From Methanobacterium sp. UBA44 (lineage in GTDB: Archaea; Methanobacteriota; Methanobacteria; Methanobacteriales; Methanobacteriaceae): DNA of 64,000 nt. The position numbers and the translations under genes are program-made. Location of the stretch: NCBI GenBank assembly GCA_002494885.1, contig DACV01000007.1, positions 360,001 to 424,000 on the forward strand, written 5' to 3'. Shown here piece after piece: positions 16,350 through 23,863 of the stretch (positions are counted from its first letter, which is position 1; every line of letters begins with the position of its first letter). The notes below the pieces were generated by a model. That model saw only the letters and a list, made by a program, of their open reading frames with translations, did no database searches and was not told the DNA's origin.

Positions 16350-16632
16350 CAAAAACTTTGTTTTTGGGTTCAGAAAAAAGCTAAGCATGCAAAACTTCGT
16401 TTTTGCTGCGTTAAAATCTTCAATTTTAACAGCTTTTTTCTTCAACCTCATAAATTGAAAATTTTCACGATTGTGAATTTATTCGCAAACATGGAAAAAT
16501 CTGTCAAGATTCTTTGAATTTTGATGCCTAAAAATACCAAGTGTTTGCTGCATAGAAAAAATTTCTAATTTTTCCCGGTTGCAAAACCTTCAAATCTGCG
16601 ATTTAGGGTCTAAAAAACCTTGTTTTTTGGCT
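16350..16632. repeat. Hairpin array B between pfdA and ftsY
   Basis: A string of short inverted repeats. 16350-16366 has arms CAAAAAC around TTT. 16389-16406 has arms GCAAAAC-type around TTC with one bulged T. 16410-16430 has 8-bp GTTAAAAT arms. 16504-16524 has arms TCAAGATTC/GAATTTTGA around TTT, one G-T pair. 16555-16574 has imperfect GAAAAA arms. 16592-16604 has AAATC arms around TGC. 16612-16628 has AAAAAAC arms around CTT. Several are perfect, and others differ by one pair. The first begins about 25 bases upstream of the ftsY start. Confidence 0.75.
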
Positions 16633-16701
16633 TCGTTTTGTAAACATTCGAAAATTCATTATGTTCGAAAGCTTTTGCATGCTTCAATTTTTTGAGTGTA
16701 G

Positions 16702-17145
16702 TTATTGTTTTTGAGCCTCTTCAGTTTCAACTTTTCTAAGCAGTGCTTCAGCTTCAGGACTTTTTTTGACAATATAATCGGTTAATTTCTGCACATCTCC
16801 AACCATTTTATCAGTTAACTGTTCAAGTTCTTTTCTCTGGGAAGATATGCTTTCTTTAGCTTCATTAATATCTTTCTTTGCAGCAGCGCCTGCACCAAGA
16901 CCCATTATAACCTGATCTGTATTTTTAATCTCTGCAATTACAAAAGAACCTGCACCAATAGGTACAAAGGTTTCAGTATTCTCTTTTCCATCTATTGCAT
17001 TTAAAGATTCTTCAGCAGAGGCTAAATCTGCAATAGAAGCTCTTACAGTCTCAATTTGCTGTTGTAGAAGTTCTACTTGGCTCTGGTACATGTTAATCTC
17101 ATTAACCATCTGTTCGAGCCTTTGTCTATCATCCATGCAAATCAC
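16702..17145 (-). CDS. pfdA: Prefoldin subunit alpha
   Basis: 147 residues. Two long amphipathic coiled-coil helices (about 5-45 and 95-145) flank the beta-hairpin region with V-P-I-G-A-G-S-F-V-I-A (about 62-72), the typical GimC/prefoldin alpha layout. It forms a hexamer with prefoldin beta and passes unfolded proteins to the thermosome. It overlaps the LX gene by four bases (ATG inside the end of the upstream gene), so it is translationally coupled. A conserved archaeal neighbour of aIF6, LX and ftsY. Confidence 0.93.
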   Translation of the reverse strand: MICMDDRQRLEQMVNEINMYQSQVELLQQQIETVRASIADLASAEESLNAIDGKENTETFVPIGAGSFVIAEIKNTDQVIMGLGAGAAAKKDINEAKESISSQRKELEQLTDKMVGDVQKLTDYIVKKSPEAEALLRKVETEEAQKQ

Positions 17146-17372
17146 CCTTCAATTAAGGCCTTGATTATTGGATCCAGTACTTCGTCTTCTGAAATTTCTT
17201 TAATTTCTTCTATGGATATTTTGCTTCTTTTAATTCCGTGTTTGCTTCCAAATTCAGAATAAATCTTTTCCTGTATATCTTCTTCGTTGATAGCTTTTAA
17301 CTCCTTGGTGAAGGATTTAAAGCTTTTTCCCATCATAAATTTACCTTGAATTCTAAATATTTTTGTTCTCAT
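17142..17372 (-). CDS. rpl18a: Ribosomal protein L18Ae/LX (L20a)
   Basis: 76 residues, matching archaeal LX. Visible marks are the N-terminal strand K-I-F-R-I-Q-G-K-F, the K-S-F-K-S-F-T-K-E-L helix and the later segment Y-S-E-F-G-S-K-H-G-I-K-R-S-K-I. It is a small component of the archaeal large ribosomal subunit. It overlaps both neighbours (aIF6 end at 17369, pfdA start at 17145), confirming an operon. Confidence 0.92.
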   Translation of the reverse strand: MRTKIFRIQGKFMMGKSFKSFTKELKAINEEDIQEKIYSEFGSKHGIKRSKISIEEIKEISEDEVLDPIIKALIEG

Positions 17373-18043
17373 TCATATCCCTCAAGAAAACCTAATGCTT
17401 CTTCTATTCTTGCAAGTTCAGGACCTGTTGTATCTGATCCGACAATAACTCCCTCAGAATTTGCTATTGTGCATGCCCCAACAAGTCTTATACCTTTATT
17501 TACAGTTCCAATATCTGCAGGAACCTTCATTACATTTTCAATAAATTTCAATTCTTCTGCTGATGCAGATGGATGAGCTAATACTCCTTTATTTGTGGCC
17601 ACTGCAACAGATCCTGTTATTTTAAAGCTGGCTATACTTCCTCTTTGAGCTTCAACGTCCAGAACGTTCTCAATTACCTCTAAAGATTCATCAGAAAGCA
17701 GTGGATTTACAATTGCGCCATTATCATTGGCAAGCACTATGTTACCTACAGCAGTGAACCTATCAGGAATTCTCTCCACTTCTATATCCATCTCTTTAAT
17801 AGCTTTTATTTCACTTTCAAGAGCAAATGGAGAAACTAAAAATCCATTTGAATTTCCAACTGTAAGTGCTCCAGCAAGATTACTTCCACTAATTGGAGTT
17901 TTAATTACAGATACTCCCAGAGTATTTTCTATCAGATTTTCCATTGCTTCTGATAAATTAGAGGGAACTATGGCTACATTATCTGAAGTTGATATTGCAA
18001 CTCCAATATTTGAGTTCCCGTACAGGTTAGCTTTTCTAATCAT
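17369..18043 (-). CDS. eif6: Translation initiation factor 6 (aIF6)
   Basis: 224 residues from ATG 18043. I prefer this to GTG 18052 because AGGTGA lies 5-10 bases upstream and the family begins M-I-R-K. Five pseudo-repeats of about 45 residues form the pentein fold, seen as recurring N-x-x-G-x-(L/I)-V/A-(S/N/H)-P (N-G-F-L-V-S-P; N-G-A-I-V-N-P; K-G-V-L-A-H-P). aIF6 binds the large ribosomal subunit and keeps it from joining the small one. It is downstream of L31e by a few bases. Confidence 0.95.
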   Translation of the reverse strand: MIRKANLYGNSNIGVAISTSDNVAIVPSNLSEAMENLIENTLGVSVIKTPISGSNLAGALTVGNSNGFLVSPFALESEIKAIKEMDIEVERIPDRFTAVGNIVLANDNGAIVNPLLSDESLEVIENVLDVEAQRGSIASFKITGSVAVATNKGVLAHPSASAEELKFIENVMKVPADIGTVNKGIRLVGACTIANSEGVIVGSDTTGPELARIEEALGFLEGYE

Positions 18044-18052
18044 CAAGTTCAC

Positions 18053-18298
18053 CTATTCGACCAAGGTGACTGCTACTGAACCGTCTTCCTCTTCAACAGC
18101 TTTTACTTTAATTTTAGGAGGTATTTTCTGGATTCCCCTTTCCCATATTTTTTCGTTTACAGAAGCATCAATTTTGATCTCTTCTGCTTTCATATGTTGT
18201 TTTATGAACTCTTTTACGTAACGTATTGCTCTTGGGGACCTGATTGTCCTTGGAACATTTTTTACTTTTCTTAAAGGTATAACATAGACTCTTTCCAT
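18053..18298 (-). CDS. rpl31e: Ribosomal protein L31e
   Basis: 81 residues, normal for archaeal L31e. The N-terminal V-Y-V-I-P-L-R-K-V-K-N-V-P-R-T-I-R-S is the family signature, followed by A-I-R-Y-V-K-E-F-I and W-E-R-G-I-Q-K-I-P-P-K-I. It is a component of the large subunit near the exit tunnel. It lies in the L39e-L31e-aIF6 string characteristic of archaea. Confidence 0.96.
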   Translation of the reverse strand: MERVYVIPLRKVKNVPRTIRSPRAIRYVKEFIKQHMKAEEIKIDASVNEKIWERGIQKIPPKIKVKAVEEEDGSVAVTLVE

Positions 18299-18308
18299 TT
18301 AAATCCCC

Positions 18309-18464
18309 TTACACTTTTAGTTTACTTCTTCTCCATTGTCTCATCTTAGGATGAGTTCTCACTTTTCTGTTTGTTTTAAGCATAACCCATAAAGGTACAC
18401 GCCTGTTTTGCTTGTTGGCTTTAGCAAGCCTTAATTTCTTAGCTAATGGCCTATTCCTACTCAT
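18309..18464 (-). CDS. rpl39e: Ribosomal protein L39e
   Basis: 51 residues, very basic, start ATG 18464 with GGTGA upstream. The protein begins M-S-R-N-R-P-L-A-K-K-L-R-L-A-K-A and contains V-P-L-W-V-M-L-K-T-N and H-P-K-M-R-Q-W-R-R-S-K-L, the known L39e pattern. It has no globular domain and inserts into the rRNA around the peptide exit tunnel. Ten bases separate it from the L31e start. Confidence 0.95.
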   Translation of the reverse strand: MSRNRPLAKKLRLAKANKQNRRVPLWVMLKTNRKVRTHPKMRQWRRSKLKV

Positions 18465-18501
18465 TTTTTCACCACATTAATTAAAAGTTTTTCATAATTC
18501 A

Positions 18502-19098
18502 TTAAATTTTATTTTTCCAGCCAATTACTCTTGATTGAACATGAACAGGGAATATTTTCTGTGCAAAATTTTCTCCTTTAATTGCATTTATAAGATATCT
18601 TATTTCTATCTCATAATCAGAGTTATTCTCCATACTTGTCTGCTCTTTTTTAACTTCAAATATCTTCTTTGAGAGATCATTTATGGTTTTGTGCCCAAAT
18701 CCCCGTAGATTTATATATTCAACATTTCTTCGTGCTTCAAGGCTGTTTATTTCACTAGATTTAAGTTTTGGAGTCCTATCATCCCTTCGTGTTCCATCTG
18801 CCACCATACCATAGCTTTTTGAAACCAGATCCAGTACTTCTTTATGAATATAATTTATTCCATTGTTTGGAAATCCATCATCAATAATAATACTGGCTGC
18901 AGTTTCTGCAAGGGATCTGTCTGCCTTAAAAACACGATGTTTAAATCCAAGGGAAGATGCTGACTCTGCTGCAGGTTTAAATGAATCAAAAACCCTAAAA
19001 TTCAGGGTTACAAGTTCAACGTTATATCCCAATTTTTCAAGGATTACAGCAATTAATGAGCTATCTTTTCCTCCACTGTAAAGAACACATGCTTTCAT
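18502..19098 (-). CDS. PP-loop ATPase (N-type ATP pyrophosphatase family)
   Basis: 198 residues. The N-terminal Y-S-G-G-K-D-S-S (about 7-14) is the PP-loop for ATP adenylation chemistry, as in tRNA-thiolation and asparagine-synthase-type enzymes. The rest has a Rossmann-like core (V-E-L-V-T-L-N-F) and a segment with A-D-G-T-R-R-D-D-R-T-P resembling substrate-adenylation motifs. It lacks the Cys pairs of TtuA/Ncs6. The archaeal context between L39e and PDCD5 suggests a role in translation or RNA modification, but the substrate is unknown. It overlaps the PDCD5 gene by four bases. Confidence 0.8.
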   Translation of the reverse strand: MKACVLYSGGKDSSLIAVILEKLGYNVELVTLNFRVFDSFKPAAESASSLGFKHRVFKADRSLAETAASIIIDDGFPNNGINYIHKEVLDLVSKSYGMVADGTRRDDRTPKLKSSEINSLEARRNVEYINLRGFGHKTINDLSKKIFEVKKEQTSMENNSDYEIEIRYLINAIKGENFAQKIFPVHVQSRVIGWKNKI

Positions 19099-19430
19099 TT
19101 TCTTGTTATGTTAATCTCTCTTTTCTGGCCAGCAAGATTTTTTAGGAGTTCTTTCAGCTGTTCATCAGTTATTTTTGATTTAACTCTGCCCATCTGTGCG
19201 AGCTGAATCAGCTGAAGTTCAATCTGATCAACCATTTCTGGCTTGGTTAACCTGAGGTTTGCAAGTCTTCCCCTGGCTTCAGGGGTAAGTATCTGCACCA
19301 TAGCCTGTCTTTTTTGAGCTTCTAATTCACGTTGGGCCTGTTCTTGCTCCCGAGATGCCATTTGCTGTGCTGCCGCTTGCTGTTGTAATTCTTGCATTCT
19401 TTTACGTCTTAATTCTTCAATATCGCTCAA
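19095..19430 (-). CDS. PDCD5-family DNA-binding protein
   Basis: 111 residues. The N-terminal half is a Gln/Glu/Arg-rich helix (E-L-R-R-K-R-M-Q-E-L-Q-Q). The C-terminal half is a compact helical bundle with I-L-T-P-E-A-R-G-R-L-A-N-L (about 48-60) and K-I-T-D-E-Q-L-K-E-L-L. This is the archaeal homologue of eukaryotic programmed cell death 5, reported to bind DNA; its cellular role is not settled. It is conserved downstream of S19e in archaeal ribosomal clusters. Confidence 0.92.
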   Translation of the reverse strand: MSDIEELRRKRMQELQQQAAAQQMASREQEQAQRELEAQKRQAMVQILTPEARGRLANLRLTKPEMVDQIELQLIQLAQMGRVKSKITDEQLKELLKNLAGQKREINITRK

Positions 19431-19467
19431 AATCCGGCCTCCATGATATATTTATGATCAATCTGAT

Positions 19468-19905
19468 TTAGTAATCAGCGAGTTCTGGAACTTCTTTTTT
19501 AACAACATTTGATGTTTTATCTAGGAAAGATTTACCTTCAGGAGTTACAATTCTCCCTTCCTTAACCTTTGCAATGTATCCAGCATCTTCAAGCTGGTGT
19601 AGAGCTGTTCTTATTATGGAACCGCTTCCCTTTGCAAATTTTTCAGGGCTGGAACCTTTATCCTTTTTTCCACCGTAGTATGATCTTAAACTGTTCATTC
19701 CTACTGGGCCATCTATGTACACCCTTCTTAAAAGAGATGCACATCTTGTGTACCACCAGTCCATATCTTCGGGTCTTCTTTCTTTGTGAACTCCTGTTTT
19801 AACAAATTTAGACCATTCAGGCGGGTTTATTTTCTTATTTTGGCTTAATTCTTTTGCAATTGTACTTATTAGCAAATCTGCAGGTACATCGTAAACTGTA
19901 GTCAT
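19468..19905 (-). CDS. rps19e: Ribosomal protein S19e
   Basis: 145 residues. Family features: T-V-Y-D-V-P-A-D-L-L-I near the N-terminus, P-P-E-W-S-K-F-V-K-T-G (about 28-38), W-W-Y-T-R-C-A-S-L-L-R-R-V-Y (about 51-64), the glycine-rich Y-G-G-K-K-D-K-G segment and a winged-helix C-terminal part (L-E-D-A-G-Y-I). It belongs to the small subunit and assists rRNA maturation. It has a TAGGAGG-type RBS. Hairpin array C separates it from yhbY upstream. Confidence 0.95.
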   Translation of the reverse strand: MTTVYDVPADLLISTIAKELSQNKKINPPEWSKFVKTGVHKERRPEDMDWWYTRCASLLRRVYIDGPVGMNSLRSYYGGKKDKGSSPEKFAKGSGSIIRTALHQLEDAGYIAKVKEGRIVTPEGKSFLDKTSNVVKKEVPELADY

Positions 19906-19937
19906 ATTTATCCTCCTAATTACCTAATTATCTTGAC

Positions 19938-20320
19938 TCAAAAATTCATAGAATTTTTGATACTATGCAAAACCTTTGGTTTTGCAGCCGTGAAAATTCT
20001 TAATTTTCACATGCCCCGAAAATCTTTCAAAATCGAAGATTTTGAATGCGCAAAGCTTTCAGTTTTGCCAGTTTTGATTTTGATGTGTGTGAAACGGAGC
20101 TAACAAAAATCTTCGATTTTTGTGCATGAGAAACTTCGTTTCTCCGCACCAAACGCTTCGCGTTTGAGTGCTCCAAATCCTTCGGATTTGAGAGTTTCAC
20201 AACCGAAAAAACGAAGCATTAGAAAATTTACAATCTTTTGCGGTTACGGACGAAGTTTGTATACATCGAAATTATAAATTTCGATAGTTTTTTCCATGCT
20301 ACGAAAATTTAAAATTTTTG
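19938..20320. repeat. Hairpin array C between yhbY and rps19e (at least nine perfect elements)
   Basis: Perfect inverted repeats with exactly 3 central nt: 19938-19960 (arm TCAAAAATTC, centre ATA), 19967-19985 (GCAAAACC, TTT), 19990-20010 (GTGAAAATT, CTT), 20027-20045 (TCAAAATC, GAA), 20104-20122 (CAAAAATC, TTC), 20128-20144 (GAGAAAC, TTC), 20150-20166 (CAAACGC, TTC), 20174-20190 (CAAATCC, TTC), 20265-20285 (ATCGAAATT, ATA). Imperfect ones lie at 20049-20068 and 20302-20320. Arms differ from element to element; spacing and architecture do not. Confidence 0.9.
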
Positions 20321-20324
20321 CTGG

Positions 20325-20597
20325 CTAAGATTTTCGATGGTTTTTTTTAAATATTACAGCAACATTTCCTCTTAAATCAACTAGTTTAGAGTTAGATTTT
20401 TCGATTATATTGTTTATATAATTTTGTTTTTCTGAAGATATATTTTTTGCAAATTTTAACTTTATTACTTCATGAGCCTTAAGTTGTCTTTTTATTTCAT
20501 CAATAACATTCTGGTTGATTCCAGATTTTCCAATATTAATGGTGATTGTTGAAAGTGATCTATTCATTAATTCCTTTTTTGATAATGCAGGATTCAA
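20325..20597 (-). CDS. YhbY/CRM-domain RNA-binding protein
   Basis: 90 residues of a single CRM domain. Visible marks: the N-terminal L-S-K-K-E-L-M-N-R-S, I-N-I-G-K-S-G-I-N-Q-N-V-I (about 20-32, the G-K-x-G loop), E-V-I-K-L-K-F and L-V-D-L-R-G-N-V-A-V-I-F-K-K. CRM proteins bind pre-ribosomal RNA in bacteria and group II introns in plastids. Its start overlaps the end of the RNase P gene by 38 bases, so the two are coupled. The stop codon lies next to array C. Confidence 0.88.
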   Translation of the reverse strand: MNPALSKKELMNRSLSTITINIGKSGINQNVIDEIKRQLKAHEVIKLKFAKNISSEKQNYINNIIEKSNSKLVDLRGNVAVIFKKNHRKS

Positions 20598-20931
20598 TTC
20601 TTTTCCTCCTTTTATCTTTTATCTCTCTTATATATGGAATTTTCATTACATTTCCACATTCAAAACATTTAATAGTAACAGATGAATTTTTTAACCTGAC
20701 CTGGCAGTTTTCACCCGGTTTCAGGAACTTATAGCAATTTTTACAGAATCTCCTCTTCCAGATTCTTGGCATTCTTATATTATACTTGGTTGCAATGTTT
20801 CTGGCCATCTGGACATAACGGTGCGACCGTTCAGGATGAGCGTCAAAAGATTCATCTGCAAGTTTAAAGAGAATATCAATCCTTTCTCTTGCAATTTTTA
20901 ACATCCATTGTGGTCTTCTTCCTCTTCTCAA
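20560..20931 (-). CDS. rnp4: Ribonuclease P protein component 4 (Rpp21/Rpr2 family)
   Basis: About 123 residues from TTG 20931, giving M-R-R-G-R-R-P-Q-W-M as in the family; an in-frame TTG at 20949 would add six residues and cannot be excluded. A helical N-terminal part (A-R-E-R-I-D-I-L-F) is followed by a zinc ribbon: C-K-N-C (about 63-66) and C-F-E-C-G (about 89-93). It is part of the archaeal RNase P holoenzyme that matures tRNA 5' ends, pairing with Rnp1. It is the first gene of the long minus-strand translation cluster. Confidence 0.92.
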   Translation of the reverse strand: MRRGRRPQWMLKIARERIDILFKLADESFDAHPERSHRYVQMARNIATKYNIRMPRIWKRRFCKNCYKFLKPGENCQVRLKNSSVTIKCFECGNVMKIPYIREIKDKRRKRIESCIIKKGINE

Positions 20932-21167
20932 ATTATGGCCCCAAAGCAATCATTGTTATAGAACATAGAAATTGGTCTTAAGCTCTTATGCTGGGGTTTG
21001 AATTGCTAAATCCATATTTAATAGAGTATTTATTTTATGGAATTAACATCATCAATAATCCTCAATATAACATATAATATACTTAAGAATAATATTGTAA
21101 TTTATTTAATATTCTCTTTAAAAAGCTTTTCTATCAAATCCTATTGTTCCAAAAATTTACGTTAAAA

Positions 21168-21710
21168 TTACTTTAAATATTCCAGAAAATCAATACTACC
21201 AACCGGAAACTTTTTATCACCTTTTATCATATCAACCATTAAATCAACAACTCTTTCATGGCTGATATTGCTTGTATCTATTTCGTTGGTTTTATCTCCA
21301 TGAATTTCGTATGCTTCATAAGAACAGACATCAATTGCCTCTGCTTCTATATTCTCACGGATTTTGTCTTCTCCCCATTCTTTAGTTTTCATACGCTGTT
21401 CTAAAACATGAGGATTAGCCCTTAAAACTATTACAATATCTGATTTTTCATAAAGATGTGAAAGATGCCCTTCAACAATGATAAATTTACTGTTGATTTT
21501 ATTGATTATTATAGTTATTTCATCAAATAAAGCATCTAAATCCACTATTTTGTATTTTCTTACTTCATCGACGCCTGTATAAATGTGTTTTTCATTAACA
21601 AGTTGATTTATGTCAATTAAATGAGCATTTAATTTTTGGGCAAGTGTTCCAGAAACCGTGGTTTTCCCAACTCCTGGCGTTCCTGTAATGAGTATAATCA
21701 TGGAGCTCAT
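21168..21710 (-). CDS. Adenylate kinase-like NTPase (AK6/Fap7 type)
   Basis: 180 residues. The P-loop G-T-P-G-V-G-K-T-T is at about residues 10-18 and the protein retains the small NMP-kinase fold with I-I-V-E-G-H-L-S-H (about 76-84) and R-A-N-P-H-V-L (about 97-103). The family interprets as adenylate kinase / ribosome-biogenesis factor Fap7, involved in small-subunit maturation. Start is ATG 21710 or ATG 21701, the latter giving M-I-I-L-I-T-G as usual in relatives. It begins four bases beyond the Thi4 stop, suggesting cotranscription. Confidence 0.85.
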   Translation of the reverse strand: MSSMIILITGTPGVGKTTVSGTLAQKLNAHLIDINQLVNEKHIYTGVDEVRKYKIVDLDALFDEITIIINKINSKFIIVEGHLSHLYEKSDIVIVLRANPHVLEQRMKTKEWGEDKIRENIEAEAIDVCSYEAYEIHGDKTNEIDTSNISHERVVDLMVDMIKGDKKFPVGSIDFLEYLK

Positions 21711-21714
21711 GAAA

Positions 21715-22494
21715 TCATTTCAATTTTTCGATAAGAATCTGAGCTATTCTTTCTCCAGATAGGAGCATTCCGCCAAATATTGGACCCATTCTTGGAGAAC
21801 CGTAAACTGCATTTGCAGCCATTCCTGCAACGTATAATCCTGGATAAACTTCCTTAGTATTATCCATAAGGGCTTTTTCTCCAACATCAGCCCACATCGG
21901 TTTTTCTCCAATAATTCTACCTGTTTCTGTGTTAAGTTTAGGTCCTACTTTTCTCTCTACAACTTTTACCACTTCACAATCATGACCTGTGGCATCAACA
22001 ACAGCTTTTGTCCTTATTGTGAGTGGGTCAACATGTAATCCTCCCATTTCAACTGCACTCCAGTTTAAAACAAGACCTGTGATATCAGGCTTTTCCTGGA
22101 TCATTACATCTTCAATGCTCATTAAATTAAAGACTTTAAGGCCTGCCTGTGTTGCTTTAGAGCACAAAGTTGAAACAGATTCTATTGAATCGGCCATATA
22201 ATAGTCTTCTTCGTATCTCTTGGTTTTAATCCCAAATTCGTCGAGAATTCTTCTGCTTTCTTCCTGAACGACTATTTTATTAAACATCATGCCGCCACCC
22301 CACATTCCGCCGCCGATGCTTAATTTTCTTTCAAATAGCGCCACTTTAATGCCTGCCTTTGCAAGATAATATCCTGCTGTAAGTCCTGCAGGACCTCCGC
22401 CCCCAATAGCCACATCAATATCAGTATAATCCAGAAAATCTTCCATAAAACTTTTTATTATTGCTCTTGATATTACCACATCATCTAATTTCAT
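21715..22494 (-). CDS. thi4: Thiamine thiazole synthase Thi4 (archaeal, His type)
   Basis: 259 residues with FAD/NAD-binding Rossmann motif G-G-G-P-A-G-L-T-A (about 32-40), then S-I-G-G-G-M-W-G-G-G-M and the C-terminal G-M-A-A-N-A-V-Y-G-S-P-R-M-G-P. Thi4 makes the thiazole precursor of thiamine from NAD and glycine. Yeast Thi4 sacrifices an active-site Cys for sulfur; at the corresponding place this protein has His (about residue 154 in G-L-H-V-D-P), as in Methanocaldococcus enzymes, which take sulfide from solution. Closely related archaeal proteins are also annotated ribose-1,5-bisphosphate isomerase; the thiazole role is more likely. Confidence 0.9.
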   Translation of the reverse strand: MKLDDVVISRAIIKSFMEDFLDYTDIDVAIGGGGPAGLTAGYYLAKAGIKVALFERKLSIGGGMWGGGMMFNKIVVQEESRRILDEFGIKTKRYEEDYYMADSIESVSTLCSKATQAGLKVFNLMSIEDVMIQEKPDITGLVLNWSAVEMGGLHVDPLTIRTKAVVDATGHDCEVVKVVERKVGPKLNTETGRIIGEKPMWADVGEKALMDNTKEVYPGLYVAGMAANAVYGSPRMGPIFGGMLLSGERIAQILIEKLK

Positions 22495-22538
22495 CTTTTC
22501 ACCATTTTATTATAATCATTCTTTAAATTTAACAATTG

Positions 22539-23633
22539 TTATTTTTTAACTATTATTCTTAAAACATCTTTATCATTTAACACGTGTTCGAGACCCACTT
22601 TCTGCCCTTCAAACTTTACTGATGTTCCCCAAACCTTTGCATGTCTGAAATCTCTAACAAAATCTCGATGGAGTTTATTTGCTACATCTTTAACACTTGA
22701 TCCTTTCCTTATTATTAAAGGCTCTTCATAATCCGTTTTCTTGCCCTGGGGCTTTAGGAAAACACGGATAAGAGCAAGCTCATCAAATATTTTCCATTTG
22801 AGATCTTCTATATTAGTTTGCTTGTTTGCAGATATAAAAATTGCATCAGGTATTTCTGATTTAAGCTCATCCATATATTTTTTATCTACCAGATCTATTT
22901 TATTTACGATTTTTAACATGGGAATATAAACACAACTTAAATCTAAACTGTCAATAAACTGATCCATGGTCACATTATCACGTATCAAAATATCTGCACT
23001 GTGTATTCCATATTCATTCAAAATAGATCTGATTGTCCTTTCATCTATATTTGTAAGTTCTACTGTAGAAGAAATTGCAAGGCCTCCCAGTTTTTTACGC
23101 TTTACAGTGACATCAGGTCGGGTCTGGTTAGGCCTTATACCTATGTTTTTTAGTTCTTCTGTAATTATATTAATATGTTGGGGATTAAAAACATCAAGCA
23201 CTATTAATACAAGGTCTGCATTCCTGGCAACAGATAAAATTTCCCTTCCTCTTCCTTTACCCCTGGAAGCTCCAGTAATTATCCCTGGAATATCAAATAT
23301 CTGAATTTTTGCTCCTTCATATTCCATAATCCCTGGAATTATTTCAAGCGTTGTAAATTCATATTCTCCAATTTTAGATTCTGCATTGGTAAGGTCATTA
23401 AGTAGGGTTGATTTTCCAACTGACGGAAATCCAACCAGAACTACCGTAGAATCTCCGCTCTTTTTAACATGAAATCCTTTACCCTTAGTACCTGAACTGC
23501 TCCTTTGCAGGGATTCTTCTTTGAGTTTTGATAATTTAGCCTTAAGTTTACCTATATGATGGGAGGTAGCCTTATTATACGGCGTTTTTTGAATTTCTTC
23601 TTCAATTTTTTTAATTCTATCTTCAAGAACCAT
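22539..23633 (-). CDS. DRG-family GTPase (Obg superfamily)
   Basis: 364 residues from ATG 23633 (GTGAG lies just upstream; GTG at 23642 is less likely). An N-terminal helical region (about 1-55) is followed by a G domain with G-F-P-S-V-G-K-S-T (about 65-73), D-I-P-G-I (about 112-116) and N-K-I-D, interrupted by an insertion domain typical of DRG proteins, and a C-terminal TGS domain with L-H-R-D-F-V and H-V-L-N-D-K-D-V-L. DRG GTPases associate with ribosomes; the archaeal one has a translation-related role that is not fully defined. Confidence 0.93.
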   Translation of the reverse strand: MVLEDRIKKIEEEIQKTPYNKATSHHIGKLKAKLSKLKEESLQRSSSGTKGKGFHVKKSGDSTVVLVGFPSVGKSTLLNDLTNAESKIGEYEFTTLEIIPGIMEYEGAKIQIFDIPGIITGASRGKGRGREILSVARNADLVLIVLDVFNPQHINIITEELKNIGIRPNQTRPDVTVKRKKLGGLAISSTVELTNIDERTIRSILNEYGIHSADILIRDNVTMDQFIDSLDLSCVYIPMLKIVNKIDLVDKKYMDELKSEIPDAIFISANKQTNIEDLKWKIFDELALIRVFLKPQGKKTDYEEPLIIRKGSSVKDVANKLHRDFVRDFRHAKVWGTSVKFEGQKVGLEHVLNDKDVLRIIVKK

Positions 23634-23863
23634 AAATCTCACATAAAAGTAGTTAGATTAATAAAAATGATTATAAAAATATATTTCCAAATCAGGGTTT
23701 TAATTCTCTTTAATACATAAATACTGCATATATAATTCCACTTTAAATTATAATAATGATAATTTAGTTAAATTTGATTAATATTAATCTTTTCACCCTT
23801 AAAAAAGTTTTTAATTATAAAATTTTATATCCTATAAAACTCATATCTAAGCATGGTGATATG

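Noticed and set aside
16326..16451. In-frame 42-residue extension of FtsY from ATG 16451
   Set aside because: It translates the hairpin array, lacks an RBS, and family start M-F-E-S-L at TTG 16325 has a good RBS.
19938..20320. CRISPR array
   Set aside because: The units are palindromic, of differing sequence and without constant repeats or unique spacers of fixed size; no cas genes are in the window.
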